This document shows, in pieces, positions 8,822 through 17,155 of a DNA stretch of 64,000 nt (positions are counted from its first letter, which is position 1; each line of letters starts with the position of its first letter). The notes under the pieces are model-generated. The model was not told where the DNA came from, made no database searches, and worked only from the letters and a program-made list of their open reading frames with translations. This stretch comes from JAVVEH01 sp032251435 (lineage in GTDB: Bacteria; Verrucomicrobiota; Lentisphaeria; Oligosphaerales; MVZH01): assembly GCA_032251435.1 (NCBI GenBank), contig JAVVEH010000014.1:29351-93350 (forward strand), given 5' to 3'. Both the position numbers and the translations under genes were made by a program.

Positions 8822-8896
8822 ATGGCCACAAAAAGGCGCGAAAAGGGAAGCCGGGTATTTCCCTCTTTTTGTGGTTTTTTGTGCCCTTTTGTGGCT
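8822..8896 (+). repeat. imperfect inverted repeat 'GGCCACAAAAAGGC ... GTGCCCTTTTGTGGC'
   Basis: The arms GGCCACAAAAAGGC (near 8823) and GTGCCCTTTTGTGGCTAT (near 8879) could form a long hairpin around an AT-rich middle with CTCTTTTTGTGG. It is one of the stereotyped intergenic phrases of this genome. It might act as a terminator between the two 86-bp repeat copies, but the copies and lack of nearby gene ends argue for repeat DNA. Confidence 0.45.
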
Positions 8897-9052
8897 ATCC
8901 TGAATACAGCTCTCTTCCCTGCGCCCTCCGCCCTCCGCGGGGACCTCCCCCCCCCGCTTTTTCTATACGCGCCGGGGCGGCGCTTATTCCGAATAAATTC
9001 GGTACACCAACTTGTGTAGGCAACCTCTTCCGAAACGCATCGGCATTCCGGG

Positions 9053-9138
9053 TTGGTGTACCGGCTTCTGCCGGCCTCTTTTGACGCTGTCATCGGCAGT
9101 CGTGTCCGGGTCTCCGGCGGGGCCCGTCGGCTCCAGGC
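9053..9138 (+). repeat. 86-bp direct repeat, copy 2
   Basis: Second copy of the element at 8707-8792, about 260 bp away, in the same orientation. It ends shortly before the stop of the convergent XylR-like gene. Confidence 0.8.
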
Positions 9139-9223
9139 ACGCGGTCTCCGCAGGGCGCAATACGATGTGGCCGGGTGGATCCCTCCAGCCGGTGCCCGGA
9201 TACCCCGGGCAAAGAAATCGGGC

Positions 9224-10393
9224 TCATCGAAATGACCGAAGTGACTGATCAGGGGACCTTTTCCGATACTCCGCCGGTGTCACACCCAATCGCTGTTTGA
9301 ACTGACGAAACAGGTTGACGGGATCGCTGAACCCGCAATCTTCCGACACGGCACGCAGTTTCTTATCGGTTTCCTGAAGCATCTGCTTCGCTTTCCGCAC
9401 ACGGATCCGAGTCAGCATTTCGTGGGGAGTCTGGCCAAGGTCTTCATTAAAAGCCTTGTAGAGATTGGTCTGGGACAGAGAACTCATTTCCACAAAATCT
9501 TTCACCGTGAGCGGTTCGGCAAAATGCCTGAGCATATGGCGCACCACCCGTCGGACATCTGGATGACGGGCGGCCATGGTGTCGGTACTCTCCCGGGTGG
9601 CAATACCCACGGGGGGAATCAAAAGTGGTTTAGGGGGAGCGGCTTCTCCATCCATCATCCGGCTTAACAGGTCGCAGGCCAAACGGGCGTGTTCTTCGAA
9701 GTCGTGGATCACGCAGGATACCGGCACCGTGGTGCTCTCCTGGAACAGAGCAATATCAAACACCCCCAGTACGGCCACGTCGTGAGGGACACTCAGTCCT
9801 TCGTCAATCGCGGCCTCGATGACTTCGGCGGGCGACAGGGGTTCCCGGGCGAAGACAGCCAGCGGTTTTGGCAGTTGCCGCAGTTCGCGGCGCAGCCAGC
9901 GCTGACGGTTCTCCCAATTGTCCCGGGTTCCGCCTCTGGCGTTCTGCCAGTTTAACCCGTTGTCATCATACCCCGCCTGTGAAAGAACCTTTTCAAAGGA
10001 TGCGTAGGCTTCCGGACAGCGATTATGCGGTTGCCGCGTATAATGGGCGAACGAACGGAATTCGCGATCCAGAAAGTGTTCGGCGGCCAATTGGCCTGCT
10101 TTGGCCTCGTCCATGCCCACCCGGGGGATGTCAATTTCCGGATGGAGCTGACTCAGAGAGACCGCCGGACACCGGGCTCGCTTGAAAAAAGCCGCCAATT
10201 CATCCAAATCGCCACTGAGATTGGTGATAATCCCATCCCCGCGCCAGCTCTCCGGCAGGTGGTAGTCCAGGCACATCTGAAAATTCAGATGCCAGCCACG
10301 CGCGGCGGCCTGATGCGCCACCGCGCGCATCAAATCCTCCAGCCACCAGTACGTGGCGAATAATATCCGCTTCGGTTTGTGTTTGAGTGGCAT
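9224..10393 (-). CDS. XylR-like AraC-family transcriptional regulator
   Basis: The N-terminal two-thirds is a LacI/periplasmic-binding-protein-like sugar sensor (KRILFATYWWLEDLMRAVAH; GIITNLSGDLDELAAFF; VAVLGVFDIALFQE). The last 100 residues form an AraC double helix-turn-helix (LTVKDFVEMSSLSQTNLYKA and LRAVSEDCGFSDPVNLFRQF). This matches E. coli XylR-type regulators, which activate sugar-use genes on ligand binding. ATG 10393 is preferred over TTG 10396 because AAGGAT lies 7-8 bases before it. It is divergent from the PEP-CTERM gene, with about 650 bp of repeat-rich DNA between; no sugar operon is adjacent, so its target is unknown. Confidence 0.88.
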   Translation of the reverse strand: MPLKHKPKRILFATYWWLEDLMRAVAHQAAARGWHLNFQMCLDYHLPESWRGDGIITNLSGDLDELAAFFKRARCPAVSLSQLHPEIDIPRVGMDEAKAGQLAAEHFLDREFRSFAHYTRQPHNRCPEAYASFEKVLSQAGYDDNGLNWQNARGGTRDNWENRQRWLRRELRQLPKPLAVFAREPLSPAEVIEAAIDEGLSVPHDVAVLGVFDIALFQESTTVPVSCVIHDFEEHARLACDLLSRMMDGEAAPPKPLLIPPVGIATRESTDTMAARHPDVRRVVRHMLRHFAEPLTVKDFVEMSSLSQTNLYKAFNEDLGQTPHEMLTRIRVRKAKQMLQETDKKLRAVSEDCGFSDPVNLFRQFKQRLGVTPAEYRKRSPDQSLRSFR

Positions 10394-10403
10394 CAAATTG
10401 ATC

Positions 10404-10446
10404 CTTTTTTTGAACCGCAGATGGACGCAGATAAACGCGGATAAGA
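10404..10446 (+). repeat. phrase repeat 'GAACCGCAGATGGACGCAGATAAACGCGGATAAG'
   Basis: This stereotyped intergenic phrase is found just upstream of the XylR-like start. Its reverse-complement-like partner (CATCTGCGTCCAACTGCGTC, CATCTGCGGTTC) lies at 10727-10760, so the pair frames about 300 bp and could base-pair in RNA or recombine. It has no coding potential. Confidence 0.7.
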
Positions 10447-10583
10447 TTGATTAGGTGTCATAACACATTAACTGCTACATTTTCCGGGCAAATCAAAGCA
10501 GGTTTGAGCAGGAACTGTAGTGTTTATTATTGAACAGCCTCTTAGACAGAAATATTGGAGACAGAAAAATAGGAAGAAGATTT

Positions 10584-10617
10584 TTAACCACGAAACACAC
10601 GGAACACGCGAAAAAAA
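10584..10617 (+). repeat. phrase repeat 'AACCACGAAACACACGGAACACGCG'
   Basis: It begins TTAACCACGAAACACACGGA and runs into AAAAAA. Its complement-like partner TCGCGTGTTTCGCGGTTCAA is at 10700-10722. It is nested inside the outer pair at 10404 and 10727, giving a layered inverted arrangement. Confidence 0.7.
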
Positions 10618-10687
10618 CATATAGCTAAACAGATTAAAGTCCGTCGCTTGGTTACAACTCTGGAATATCCCGCTACCCAAGTTCTCT

Positions 10688-10767
10688 TATGCGCGTCTTT
10701 TCGCGTGTTTCGCGGTTCAATGTCCCCATCTGCGTCCAACTGCGTCCATCTGCGGTTCAAAGTCTTT
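10688..10767 (+). repeat. phrase repeats, inverted partners of 10404 and 10584 elements
   Basis: This block contains TCGCGTGTTTCGCGGTTCAA, then CATCTGCGTCCAACTGCGTC and CATCTGCGGTTCAAAGTC. Together with the upstream copies it forms two nested inverted repeats in the gap between the XylR-like and PEP-CTERM genes. Confidence 0.7.
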
Positions 10768-10825
10768 CTTCGGTTCCTGCCGATTTTTCTGTAAGAATTG
10801 TAATGTTTATTGAAAATAATGCAAA

Positions 10826-10853
10826 TTGTTTACATCTCTACGGACGGTATACT
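10826..10853 (+). promoter_or_regulatory. possible sigma70-type promoter of the PEP-CTERM gene
   Basis: TTGTTT (10826-10831), a 16-base spacer and TATACT (10848-10853) lie in an AT-rich stretch about 200 bp before the PEP-CTERM start. The -10 box matches 5 of 6 consensus bases. This is a by-eye prediction. Confidence 0.35.
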
Positions 10854-11048
10854 CTATACAATTCTATTTTGCAATTTGAGCAACTCAACGAATCAAGCAC
10901 AGAGCCTATTTTTTAGTTGCGTATAGACGATTACAGTCACCAAAACCCCAAAAAGGAGTCGGCCATGAACTTGCAAACCAGTATAACACCCATGAGTCCG
11001 GAACCTGAAACCCGGAACCGTGCCGCAAGCACAACCAAGGAGACCACC

Positions 11049-12020
11049 ATGAACACTCGTCCCATGACCCGCAGTCTGTTTATTTTCGCCCTCATCGGCC
11101 TGATCGCCTTCGCGCTGACTGTCAAAGCGGCATCATTGGCCCCATCCAATCCGACCGTCTACGAAGGGTTTAATTATTCTTCCGGTGCCGTTGATGGGTC
11201 AACACAAAATGGCGGCACAGGTATGTCCGGTGCATGGTCGACCAGTACCACAGATGGAGGGACGCTTTATTCAATGGTCTCCGGAGGTCTTACGTTTAAC
11301 GGCGCGACAGAGGGAAGTCTTGTGACTGGGGGAAGTGTCAGAGCTAAACGCAGTACCGCTCCGGGGGGAGCCGAAATGAATCGTGCGATCACCACGGTAT
11401 CCCAAGGGGCTTTGACTGCGGACAACACCAGTGTTTGGTTCAGTGTTTTAGTGAATACCGAACGTTTTTCCGCCGGAAATGAAAACGGGACATTTGTTTT
11501 GGGTACCGGCGCATTGGATGTCAATACACCCGATGGCGTTTTACCCAGCATAACTGGCGGCGAAGGAGTTGGATTGCATATCGATGGGTTGAATTCCGGC
11601 GGTTCTCCTTTTTACATTCATGCGTATGCCATTGATGGTGGTACTTCCGCTAAAAGCGGAGCTTATCTCGATACTGGCACAACTGCGGGGGTCTATCTCA
11701 TCGCCGGCAGAATGGACTGGGCACCGAATGGGAGTGATGATACCATAAGTCTCTTTAACATTACAGACACTGTGGCACTCGCCAGCTTGTCGGGTGGGCC
11801 CGCCACACCGTTTGCGACGATTACTGCCGATGTCGACCAAACGCTGTTTGATACCCTGGCTATTGCGAACCGGCAAGTTTCAAGTTTGGATGAAATCCGA
11901 TTTGGCTTAACCTTCGCGGATGTTGTGCCCGGACTGGCTACCATCCCCGAACCTTCCACGATCATCCTGGCCGGGCTGGGGCTTCTGGGGCTGGCGTTCC
12001 GCCGTCGGAACCGGAAATAA
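11049..12020 (+). CDS. PEP-CTERM sorting-signal protein
   Basis: A Sec signal (MNTRPMTRSLFIFALIGLIA, ending VKAASL) leads into a beta-rich, Gly/Ser/Thr-rich lectin-like body of about 260 residues. The C-terminus is a PEP-CTERM signal: IPEPSTIILAGLGLLGLAFR followed by RRNRK. Such proteins are cut and anchored by an exosortase, and one is encoded at 19605. The body shows no catalytic motif and may bind glycans. Two in-frame ATGs each have a good Shine-Dalgarno: 10965 (AAAAAGGAG) and 11049 (CAAGGAG). The second gives a clean signal peptide and is used here; starting at 10965 would add 28 polar residues before the hydrophobic segment. Confidence 0.85.
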   Translation: MNTRPMTRSLFIFALIGLIAFALTVKAASLAPSNPTVYEGFNYSSGAVDGSTQNGGTGMSGAWSTSTTDGGTLYSMVSGGLTFNGATEGSLVTGGSVRAKRSTAPGGAEMNRAITTVSQGALTADNTSVWFSVLVNTERFSAGNENGTFVLGTGALDVNTPDGVLPSITGGEGVGLHIDGLNSGGSPFYIHAYAIDGGTSAKSGAYLDTGTTAGVYLIAGRMDWAPNGSDDTISLFNITDTVALASLSGGPATPFATITADVDQTLFDTLAIANRQVSSLDEIRFGLTFADVVPGLATIPEPSTIILAGLGLLGLAFRRRNRK

Positions 12021-12112
12021 GAGGACGGAGAGCGGATGTCAGAGGGCAGAAGACGGAGGTCTGAAATCGGATAACTGAAATCAGACGGTTAAGGATAAAA
12101 GGCACACTCAGG

Positions 12113-12142
12113 CCGGCTCTTCTTCGGGAGGTCCGGCTTTTT
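12113..12142 (+). terminator. Rho-independent terminator after PEP-CTERM gene
   Basis: The stem AGCCGG/CCGGCT closes over CTCTTCTTCGGGAGGT-type sequence (GCCGG at about 12114, CCGGC near 12133), and TTTTTT follows. It lies about 90 bp after the PEP-CTERM stop. The stretch between (12022-12090) is a purine-rich repeat-like phrase (GACGGAGAGCGGATGTCAGA). Confidence 0.65.
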
Positions 12143-12192
12143 TCGGGTTGGAGTTATTGAACGGGGGCAAATCACATTCATTCCTGCCAACA

Positions 12193-12206
12193 GTGTGGTA
12201 TCTTGA
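12193..12206 (+). promoter_or_regulatory. shared upstream motif GTGTGGTATCTTGA, copy 1
   Basis: The motif ends 94 bp before the ATG of the DUF4143 ATPase. A copy with one mismatch (GTGTGGTATGTTGA, 13794-13807) ends 97 bp before the sulfatase ATG. Equal spacing suggests a common binding site or promoter part; chance or repeat spread cannot be excluded. Confidence 0.35.
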
Positions 12207-12299
12207 ACAGAGAAATCATGCACTGACAATGGATTTAGAACCAAAAACATCTTGACTTTTAACAATTGGAGTGTTATTTTTAAAGAAAAAAAGGTATAC

Positions 12300-13538
12300 A
12301 TGCGCTATATTCCGAGAAATTTAACCGACCGTCTGAAGGGATTGGCAGAACATTTTCCCGCCGTCATTGTGACGGGTGCCCGTCAGGTGGGAAAGAGTAC
12401 GTTGCTTCACCATGTTTTTGGTGATTGCGCGGACATGGTTGTTTTTGACCCCATTCTCGATGTGGAAAACGCCCGTCAAGATCCCGAGCTTTTTTTGGAC
12501 AACCACCGCCTGCCTCTTATTCTCGACGAAATCCAATATGCCCCGCAGCTCATTCCCGCGGTTAAACGGCGGATTGACAAACACCAGCGGAACGGCTTGT
12601 TTTTAATTTCCGGATCCCAGCAGTGGGAAGTGATGAAATCAATTTCTGAAAGTCTGGCAGGCCGGTGCGCGTTCCTTGACTTGCGGGGATTTTCACTCCA
12701 CGAGATATGCTCCAATAATGTTTCGCCTCATTGGCTTCAGGTTTGGCTGAATAATCCAGATGATTTTATCGCCAAAGAAAAACAGCGGCTTGACATGCCG
12801 GTGCCGCTTTTCGAGCAACTATGGAAGGGGTTTATGCCGAGAACACATTTTATGGAGAATGAGTTCATCGCTGACTATTTTGAAGCCTATCAACGCACCT
12901 ATATTGAGCGGGATGTCAGGCAGATGTTAAACGTTTCCGATGTCCGGTTGTTTGCCCGTTTTATTGGTCTTCTGGGAGCATTGACAGCACAGGAGATTAA
13001 TTACAGCCAGCTGGGGCGCGATTTGGGGCTTAATCCGCAGACCGCTAAGAACTGGCTGAATACCATAGCGGGAAGTTTTCAATGGTGCGAACTTCCCCCG
13101 TTCTCGATGAATCCTGTTAAACGGGTCAGCGGGAAGCCCAAAGGGTATCTCACCGACACGGGGTATGCCTGCTGGTTATTGGCTATTTCTTCGCCACGAA
13201 GCCTGAGTTCCAGCCCTATGCTAGGTGCTATTTTTGAGAGCGCGGGGGTGGTGGAGATTATCAAACAGGTGTCGCTATTCAAGTTCAAACCCAAAATGTA
13301 CCACTGGCGGGCCTATTCCGGGGGCGAAATTGATCTCATTCTCGAGTATGACGGCACCTATTTTCCCATTGAATTCAAAGCAAATTCTCAACCATCGCGT
13401 AGAGCGACGACCGGCATATCTTCATTTCGCAAACAGTATCCCAACCTGAATATTGCCCCGGGGCTGGTTGTTGCTCCCACCGACGCATTCAGGAAAATTT
13501 CGGAAAACGACTATGCGATTCCATGGGATACTGTATAG
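12300..13538 (+). CDS. AAA-family ATPase with DUF4143 domain
   Basis: The 412-residue protein begins MRYIPRNLTDRLKG. A Walker A motif (VTGARQVGKST) and Walker B (LPLILDEIQYAP) form the AAA_14 domain (about residues 15-150). The C-terminal DUF4143 part carries the restriction-nuclease-like pattern GGEIDLIL ... FPIEFKAN near residues 340-365. These proteins are widespread orphans in bacteria and archaea with no settled role; a link to DNA or toxin biology is often assumed. The ATG at 12300 is used because the upstream in-frame extension lacks a start with a ribosome site. It stands alone between a terminator and the sulfatase. Confidence 0.9.
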   Translation: MRYIPRNLTDRLKGLAEHFPAVIVTGARQVGKSTLLHHVFGDCADMVVFDPILDVENARQDPELFLDNHRLPLILDEIQYAPQLIPAVKRRIDKHQRNGLFLISGSQQWEVMKSISESLAGRCAFLDLRGFSLHEICSNNVSPHWLQVWLNNPDDFIAKEKQRLDMPVPLFEQLWKGFMPRTHFMENEFIADYFEAYQRTYIERDVRQMLNVSDVRLFARFIGLLGALTAQEINYSQLGRDLGLNPQTAKNWLNTIAGSFQWCELPPFSMNPVKRVSGKPKGYLTDTGYACWLLAISSPRSLSSSPMLGAIFESAGVVEIIKQVSLFKFKPKMYHWRAYSGGEIDLILEYDGTYFPIEFKANSQPSRRATTGISSFRKQYPNLNIAPGLVVAPTDAFRKISENDYAIPWDTV

Positions 13539-13793
13539 GGGGAAAGCGGCTCACGTGGCGATAACGGGCGACGTTACAGAAGAGAGTTGATGGCAAAATA
13601 ATTCGCGTCAAAATGATGGAAGAAAAGGCTGACAGAAAAGAGAAAAATTATCGTGATCCGGTTTTCTTTTGGGTCGACGATATAGGGTGACGACAACGGA
13701 CGGCGAGGAAGGTCAACGATTACGGATTGTATTTGACAACCTCCGGGCCCGCGAATCCTCAACCCCCCCCAACGAACTTTATTCTCATGAACG

Positions 13794-13807
13794 GTGTGGT
13801 ATGTTGA
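13794..13807 (+). promoter_or_regulatory. shared upstream motif GTGTGGTATGTTGA, copy 2
   Basis: See copy 1 at 12193-12206. The gap 13539-13903 otherwise holds an AT-rich stretch, a C8 run at about 13764 and no supported gene. Confidence 0.35.
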
Positions 13808-13903
13808 TCCAAATAAATAAATCACGGTGGGTTGTATCTTGAACGTGTATTGTTGACTGTTACCGTCTGCCTAAATTCCTATCGATCGCCCTGGAATCAG
13901 TTT

Positions 13904-15367
13904 ATGAAGAACATCTTAATCATTTTGACCGACCAGCAGCGCAAAGACAGCCTGGGCTGCTACGGCAATCCGGTCTGCCGGACACCCAACCTGGACCGGC
14001 TGGCGGCTGGCGGCGTTCGTTTTGAACGCAATTATGTGGCGAATCCGATCTGCATGCCGAACCGGTTATCGCTGTTCACAGGCAAAAATATCCGCAATCA
14101 TGGGCTATGGACGAACGGGTTGCTGATCCCCGAGCAGCCCACCGTCGCCGGCCATTTTCGGGACCATGGCTACCAGACGGCCAGCATCGGCAAAATTCAT
14201 TTCACCCCCTATGGCGGGGAGGGGGGCAATCTGGAATCCGAAGCATTCTGGCGGCAACCGGAAAACCGGGATGCTTCCTGGACAGGTCCCTATTGGGGAT
14301 TTGAGCACGTGGAACTGACCTTGGGGCATACCCAGCCCCTGGCCCATTACGGGAAATGGTTCTATGATCATGGCGGGACCGATGCCATGTTGAAAATCCA
14401 CCCTGTTACGGAGCGAAGTGATTCCGGAGTCCGGGATTTGCCGGAGGAGCTGCATGATTCCACATTTGTCGCCGAGCGGGCGATTGATTACATCAAGAAC
14501 CGACGGGATCCTGACCAACCGTTTTTCCTGGTGGCCAGTTTTCCGGATCCGCACCATCCCTTTAATCCGCCCGCGGAGTCCGCGGAAAACTATGCGGACG
14601 CGGACATCGTCCCGCCCGTCGGGGGCCCCGAAGATCTGGCCAGCCGCCCGGAGCATTATCAGCAGCATTTTCGTGGGGAGTGGCACCGGAGCGGGCTGCA
14701 TGAAGCCCGACATCCGAAAGGGATCTCTAACGAGTTGAGCGATGAAAAAATCCGGCATACCTACGCCATGGTGGATCTGATCGACCGACAGGTCGGGAAA
14801 ATCATTGCCGCGTTGGACCAACAGGGTCTACGTGAAGACACCATTGTCGTCTTCACATCAGATCACGGCGAGCTGCTCGGGGATCACGGCCTGTGGTATA
14901 AGGGGCCATTTTTTTATGAAGGATTGGTGAATACCCCGCTGATCATGTCCAACCCCGGCTCTATTGAGCCAGCCGTATCTCAAACGCTGTTTTCCGATCT
15001 GGATCTGGCCCCGACACTGTGTGACCTGGCGGGTCTGGACCCGATGCCGTTTATGGACGGCGTCTCGCAAGTGCCGCATCTGCGGAATCCGCGGACAACG
15101 GTCCGGGATCAGTGCCTGATTGAATACCATACTGGCTATGGGGAACATGACTGTTCCAGCAAAGTGCTGGTCACAGACCAGTTTAAGTATGTCCGCTATC
15201 AGACCGGGGAAGACGAATTGACCGATTTGTGGCATGATCGTGAAGAGCGCCGGAATGTGGCCGCTGATCTTGATTACCAGGATATTAAAACCAGGCTGGC
15301 TGGGGATCTGCTGGACGAAATCCTTAAAACAGAACAGAAGGGCCCGGAACAGATCAGTCATGCCTGA
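13904..15367 (+). CDS. Cys-type sulfatase
   Basis: A 487-residue alkaline-phosphatase-fold sulfatase. The metal-binding start LTDQQRKDSLGCYGN is followed by CMPNRLSLFTG, the C-x-P-x-R motif in which Cys is converted to formylglycine by FGE or anSME (neither is in the window). Later come FTSDHGELLGDHGLWYKG, a metal-binding Asp/His pair, and TDQFKYVRY near the C-terminus. It hydrolyses a sulfate ester, probably on a sulfated polysaccharide or small metabolite; the substrate cannot be read from sequence. There is no signal peptide from ATG 13904, so it would be cytoplasmic. The upstream in-frame TTG at 13832 adds residues that do not look like a signal peptide. Confidence 0.92.
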   Translation: MKNILIILTDQQRKDSLGCYGNPVCRTPNLDRLAAGGVRFERNYVANPICMPNRLSLFTGKNIRNHGLWTNGLLIPEQPTVAGHFRDHGYQTASIGKIHFTPYGGEGGNLESEAFWRQPENRDASWTGPYWGFEHVELTLGHTQPLAHYGKWFYDHGGTDAMLKIHPVTERSDSGVRDLPEELHDSTFVAERAIDYIKNRRDPDQPFFLVASFPDPHHPFNPPAESAENYADADIVPPVGGPEDLASRPEHYQQHFRGEWHRSGLHEARHPKGISNELSDEKIRHTYAMVDLIDRQVGKIIAALDQQGLREDTIVVFTSDHGELLGDHGLWYKGPFFYEGLVNTPLIMSNPGSIEPAVSQTLFSDLDLAPTLCDLAGLDPMPFMDGVSQVPHLRNPRTTVRDQCLIEYHTGYGEHDCSSKVLVTDQFKYVRYQTGEDELTDLWHDREERRNVAADLDYQDIKTRLAGDLLDEILKTEQKGPEQISHA

Positions 15368-15401
15368 TGATCTATTTCAATCGTCGAATTGGCCGCTGGT
15401 T

Positions 15402-15500
15402 TCCAGCGGAGAAGAGCGGCTCCGCGAGAGCGGCGACTCTTGCTCCGAACCCGCCTTCGCCCGACTTCCGACTTCGTTTTCCTGAAACTTAGGAATGATG
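15402..15500 (+). repeat. GC-rich phrase repeat after sulfatase
   Basis: The sequence TCCAGCGGAGAAGAGCGGCT with CCGCGAGAGCGGCGACTC is repeat-like, and AGAGCGGCT/GAGAGCGGC can pair in several ways. The gap 15368-15781 also holds two hairpins: CGGGG-ATTTCAAG-CCCCG near 15586-15603 and a GGGGTCGTC/GCGACACCCC hairpin at about 15717-15741, just upstream of kdsA. No gene is supported. Confidence 0.45.
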
Positions 15501-15781
15501 AACAGATGAACAGGGAATAACGAATATCGAAAGAGAGGTGCTTTGGAGCCTTCTTAAGATTCGGAAGTTTCATTCTGTTCGGAGCGGGGATTTCAAGCCC
15601 CGATGGGTCGTTACGCCGGAACAAGCGGGGAGGACAACAGCACGTCGGAAATGTGAGAAAACGAGAAAACCAATCCGGGGATCGCCAAGCCGCGGTTTAA
15701 GCGTTATATTGCGGTGTGGGGTCGTCACGGGCGACACCCCGGGTAGTGGTGGTTTTCCATTGATTTATTTTGGATTCTATT

Positions 15782-16600
15782 ATGACTTCATTTGAGATTG
15801 CTCCCGGCGTCGGCCTGGGAGACGGTTTTCCCCTTTTGATTCTCGCTGGGCCGTGTGTGCTGGAGGAGCGTGACACGTGTCTGCGAATTGGCGAAGCCGC
15901 TTTGCGCGCGACCGAACGCCTGGGCCTGGGGTATGTGTTTAAAGCCTCTTTTGACAAAGCCAACCGGACGAGTGTGTCTTCCTGCCGTGGCCCGGGCTTG
16001 GAAGCCGGTTTGGGGTTGCTGGCGGATATTGGCAAGACGCTCGGGGTGCCATTGGTGACCGACATCCATGAACCTTGGCAAGCCGCGCCCGCCGCTGAGG
16101 TGGTGGATATCTTGCAAATTCCCGCCTTTCTCTGTCGGCAGACCGATTTGCTGGTGGCCTGCGCCCGGACGGGAAAACCGGTGAATGTCAAAAAGGGCCA
16201 ATTTCTGGCGGCGGAAGATATGGCTTCGGTTTTAGGCAAGCTGAAAGCTGGCGGGGCCAGTAAAATGGCCTTAACCGAACGGGGGACCACGTTTGGGTAT
16301 CATAATTTGGTCGTCGACATGCGGGGTTTGGCGGTTATGAGGGATCTGGGCGTTCCAGTTATCTTTGACGCCACACATTCCGTGCAACTGCCGGGTGGGC
16401 AGGGGACATCTTCCGGGGGACAACGGCAATTTATCGGACCGCTGACCCGGGCCGCCGCGGCGGTGGGGATTGACGGATTATTCCTGGAAACTCATCCCAA
16501 TCCCGCTGAAGCCAGATCTGACGGCGCCAACTCGCTGCCGTTGGATGAATTGGGATCTCTGCTCGAAAGGGTGCTTAAGATTCATGAAGCCCGAGGCTGA
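15782..16600 (+). CDS. kdsA: 3-deoxy-8-phosphooctulonate synthase (KDO-8-P synthase)
   Basis: It condenses arabinose 5-phosphate with phosphoenolpyruvate to KDO 8-phosphate, the precursor of the inner-core LPS sugar. Family landmarks are LILAGPCVLEERDTC, KASFDKANRTS, TDIHEPWQ, the GTTFGYHNLVVDMR loop and FDATHSVQLPGGQG. The Asn of KANRTS suggests the metal-independent KdsA subgroup, but this was judged by eye only. Length (272 residues) is normal. ATG 15782 is used. Its 3' end overlaps kdsC by 17 bp, placing KDO synthesis at the head of the LPS-export run. Confidence 0.96.
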   Translation: MTSFEIAPGVGLGDGFPLLILAGPCVLEERDTCLRIGEAALRATERLGLGYVFKASFDKANRTSVSSCRGPGLEAGLGLLADIGKTLGVPLVTDIHEPWQAAPAAEVVDILQIPAFLCRQTDLLVACARTGKPVNVKKGQFLAAEDMASVLGKLKAGGASKMALTERGTTFGYHNLVVDMRGLAVMRDLGVPVIFDATHSVQLPGGQGTSSGGQRQFIGPLTRAAAAVGIDGLFLETHPNPAEARSDGANSLPLDELGSLLERVLKIHEARG

Positions 16601-17108
16601 CATTTCCCAGATCAAAGCGGTTATTTTGGATATTGACGGTGTCTTGACCGATGGCCGCGTGGGCTATGGTTGCGGATCGGATGATGAGATCAAGTTTTTT
16701 GATGTCCAAGACGGGTTGGGCATTCGCTTGCTGATAGAATCAGGTGTCTTGGTGGGTGTGCTTTCCGGTCGGCGAAGCAAGGCCAACCGGCGGCGGGCCG
16801 AGGAATTGCGGTTGAGTTTCATGGTCGAAGGCGCGCGGGATAAACGGGACGGTTTCGCGCGGCTGTTGCAACAACAGGGCCTCGAGGCTTGTCAATGCCT
16901 GTATGTCGGAGATGATTTAATTGATTTGCCTGTCATGGGGCAAGTCGGCGTGGCGGTGGCTGTCGGCAACGCTGTGGATGAGGTCAAGGCGGCCGCGCAC
17001 TGGGTGTGTGAGAAAACGGGTGGCCGGGGAGCGGTTCGGGAAGTGGCGGAGCGGTTGCTCAAGGCGAGCGGCCAATGGCAGTCAGTGGTGTCCGGGTATC
17101 GTGAATAA
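16584..17108 (+). CDS. kdsC: KDO-8-phosphate phosphatase, HAD family
   Basis: It removes the phosphate from KDO 8-phosphate. The 174-residue protein carries HAD motif I VILDIDGVLTDG (DxDGVLTDG), motif II VLSGRRS and motif III/IV VGDDLIDLPVMGQVGVAVAVGNA, which is the KdsC pattern. The ATG at 16584 lies inside the end of kdsA (17-bp overlap), so translation is probably coupled. As in many KdsC proteins, there is no cap domain. A kdsD-type isomerase is not in the window. Confidence 0.94.
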   Translation: MKPEADISQIKAVILDIDGVLTDGRVGYGCGSDDEIKFFDVQDGLGIRLLIESGVLVGVLSGRRSKANRRRAEELRLSFMVEGARDKRDGFARLLQQQGLEACQCLYVGDDLIDLPVMGQVGVAVAVGNAVDEVKAAAHWVCEKTGGRGAVREVAERLLKASGQWQSVVSGYRE

Positions 17109-17155
17109 ATCGGCCGCGGGCCGGCGACAGACACATTTTTATTGGTGACCAACAG

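Noticed and set aside
8600..9248. Several overlapping ORFs of 60-125 codons on both strands
   Set aside because: They are read through the 86-bp direct repeats and the GC-rich phrase; the same peptide strings appear in both copies, so they are repeat artefacts.
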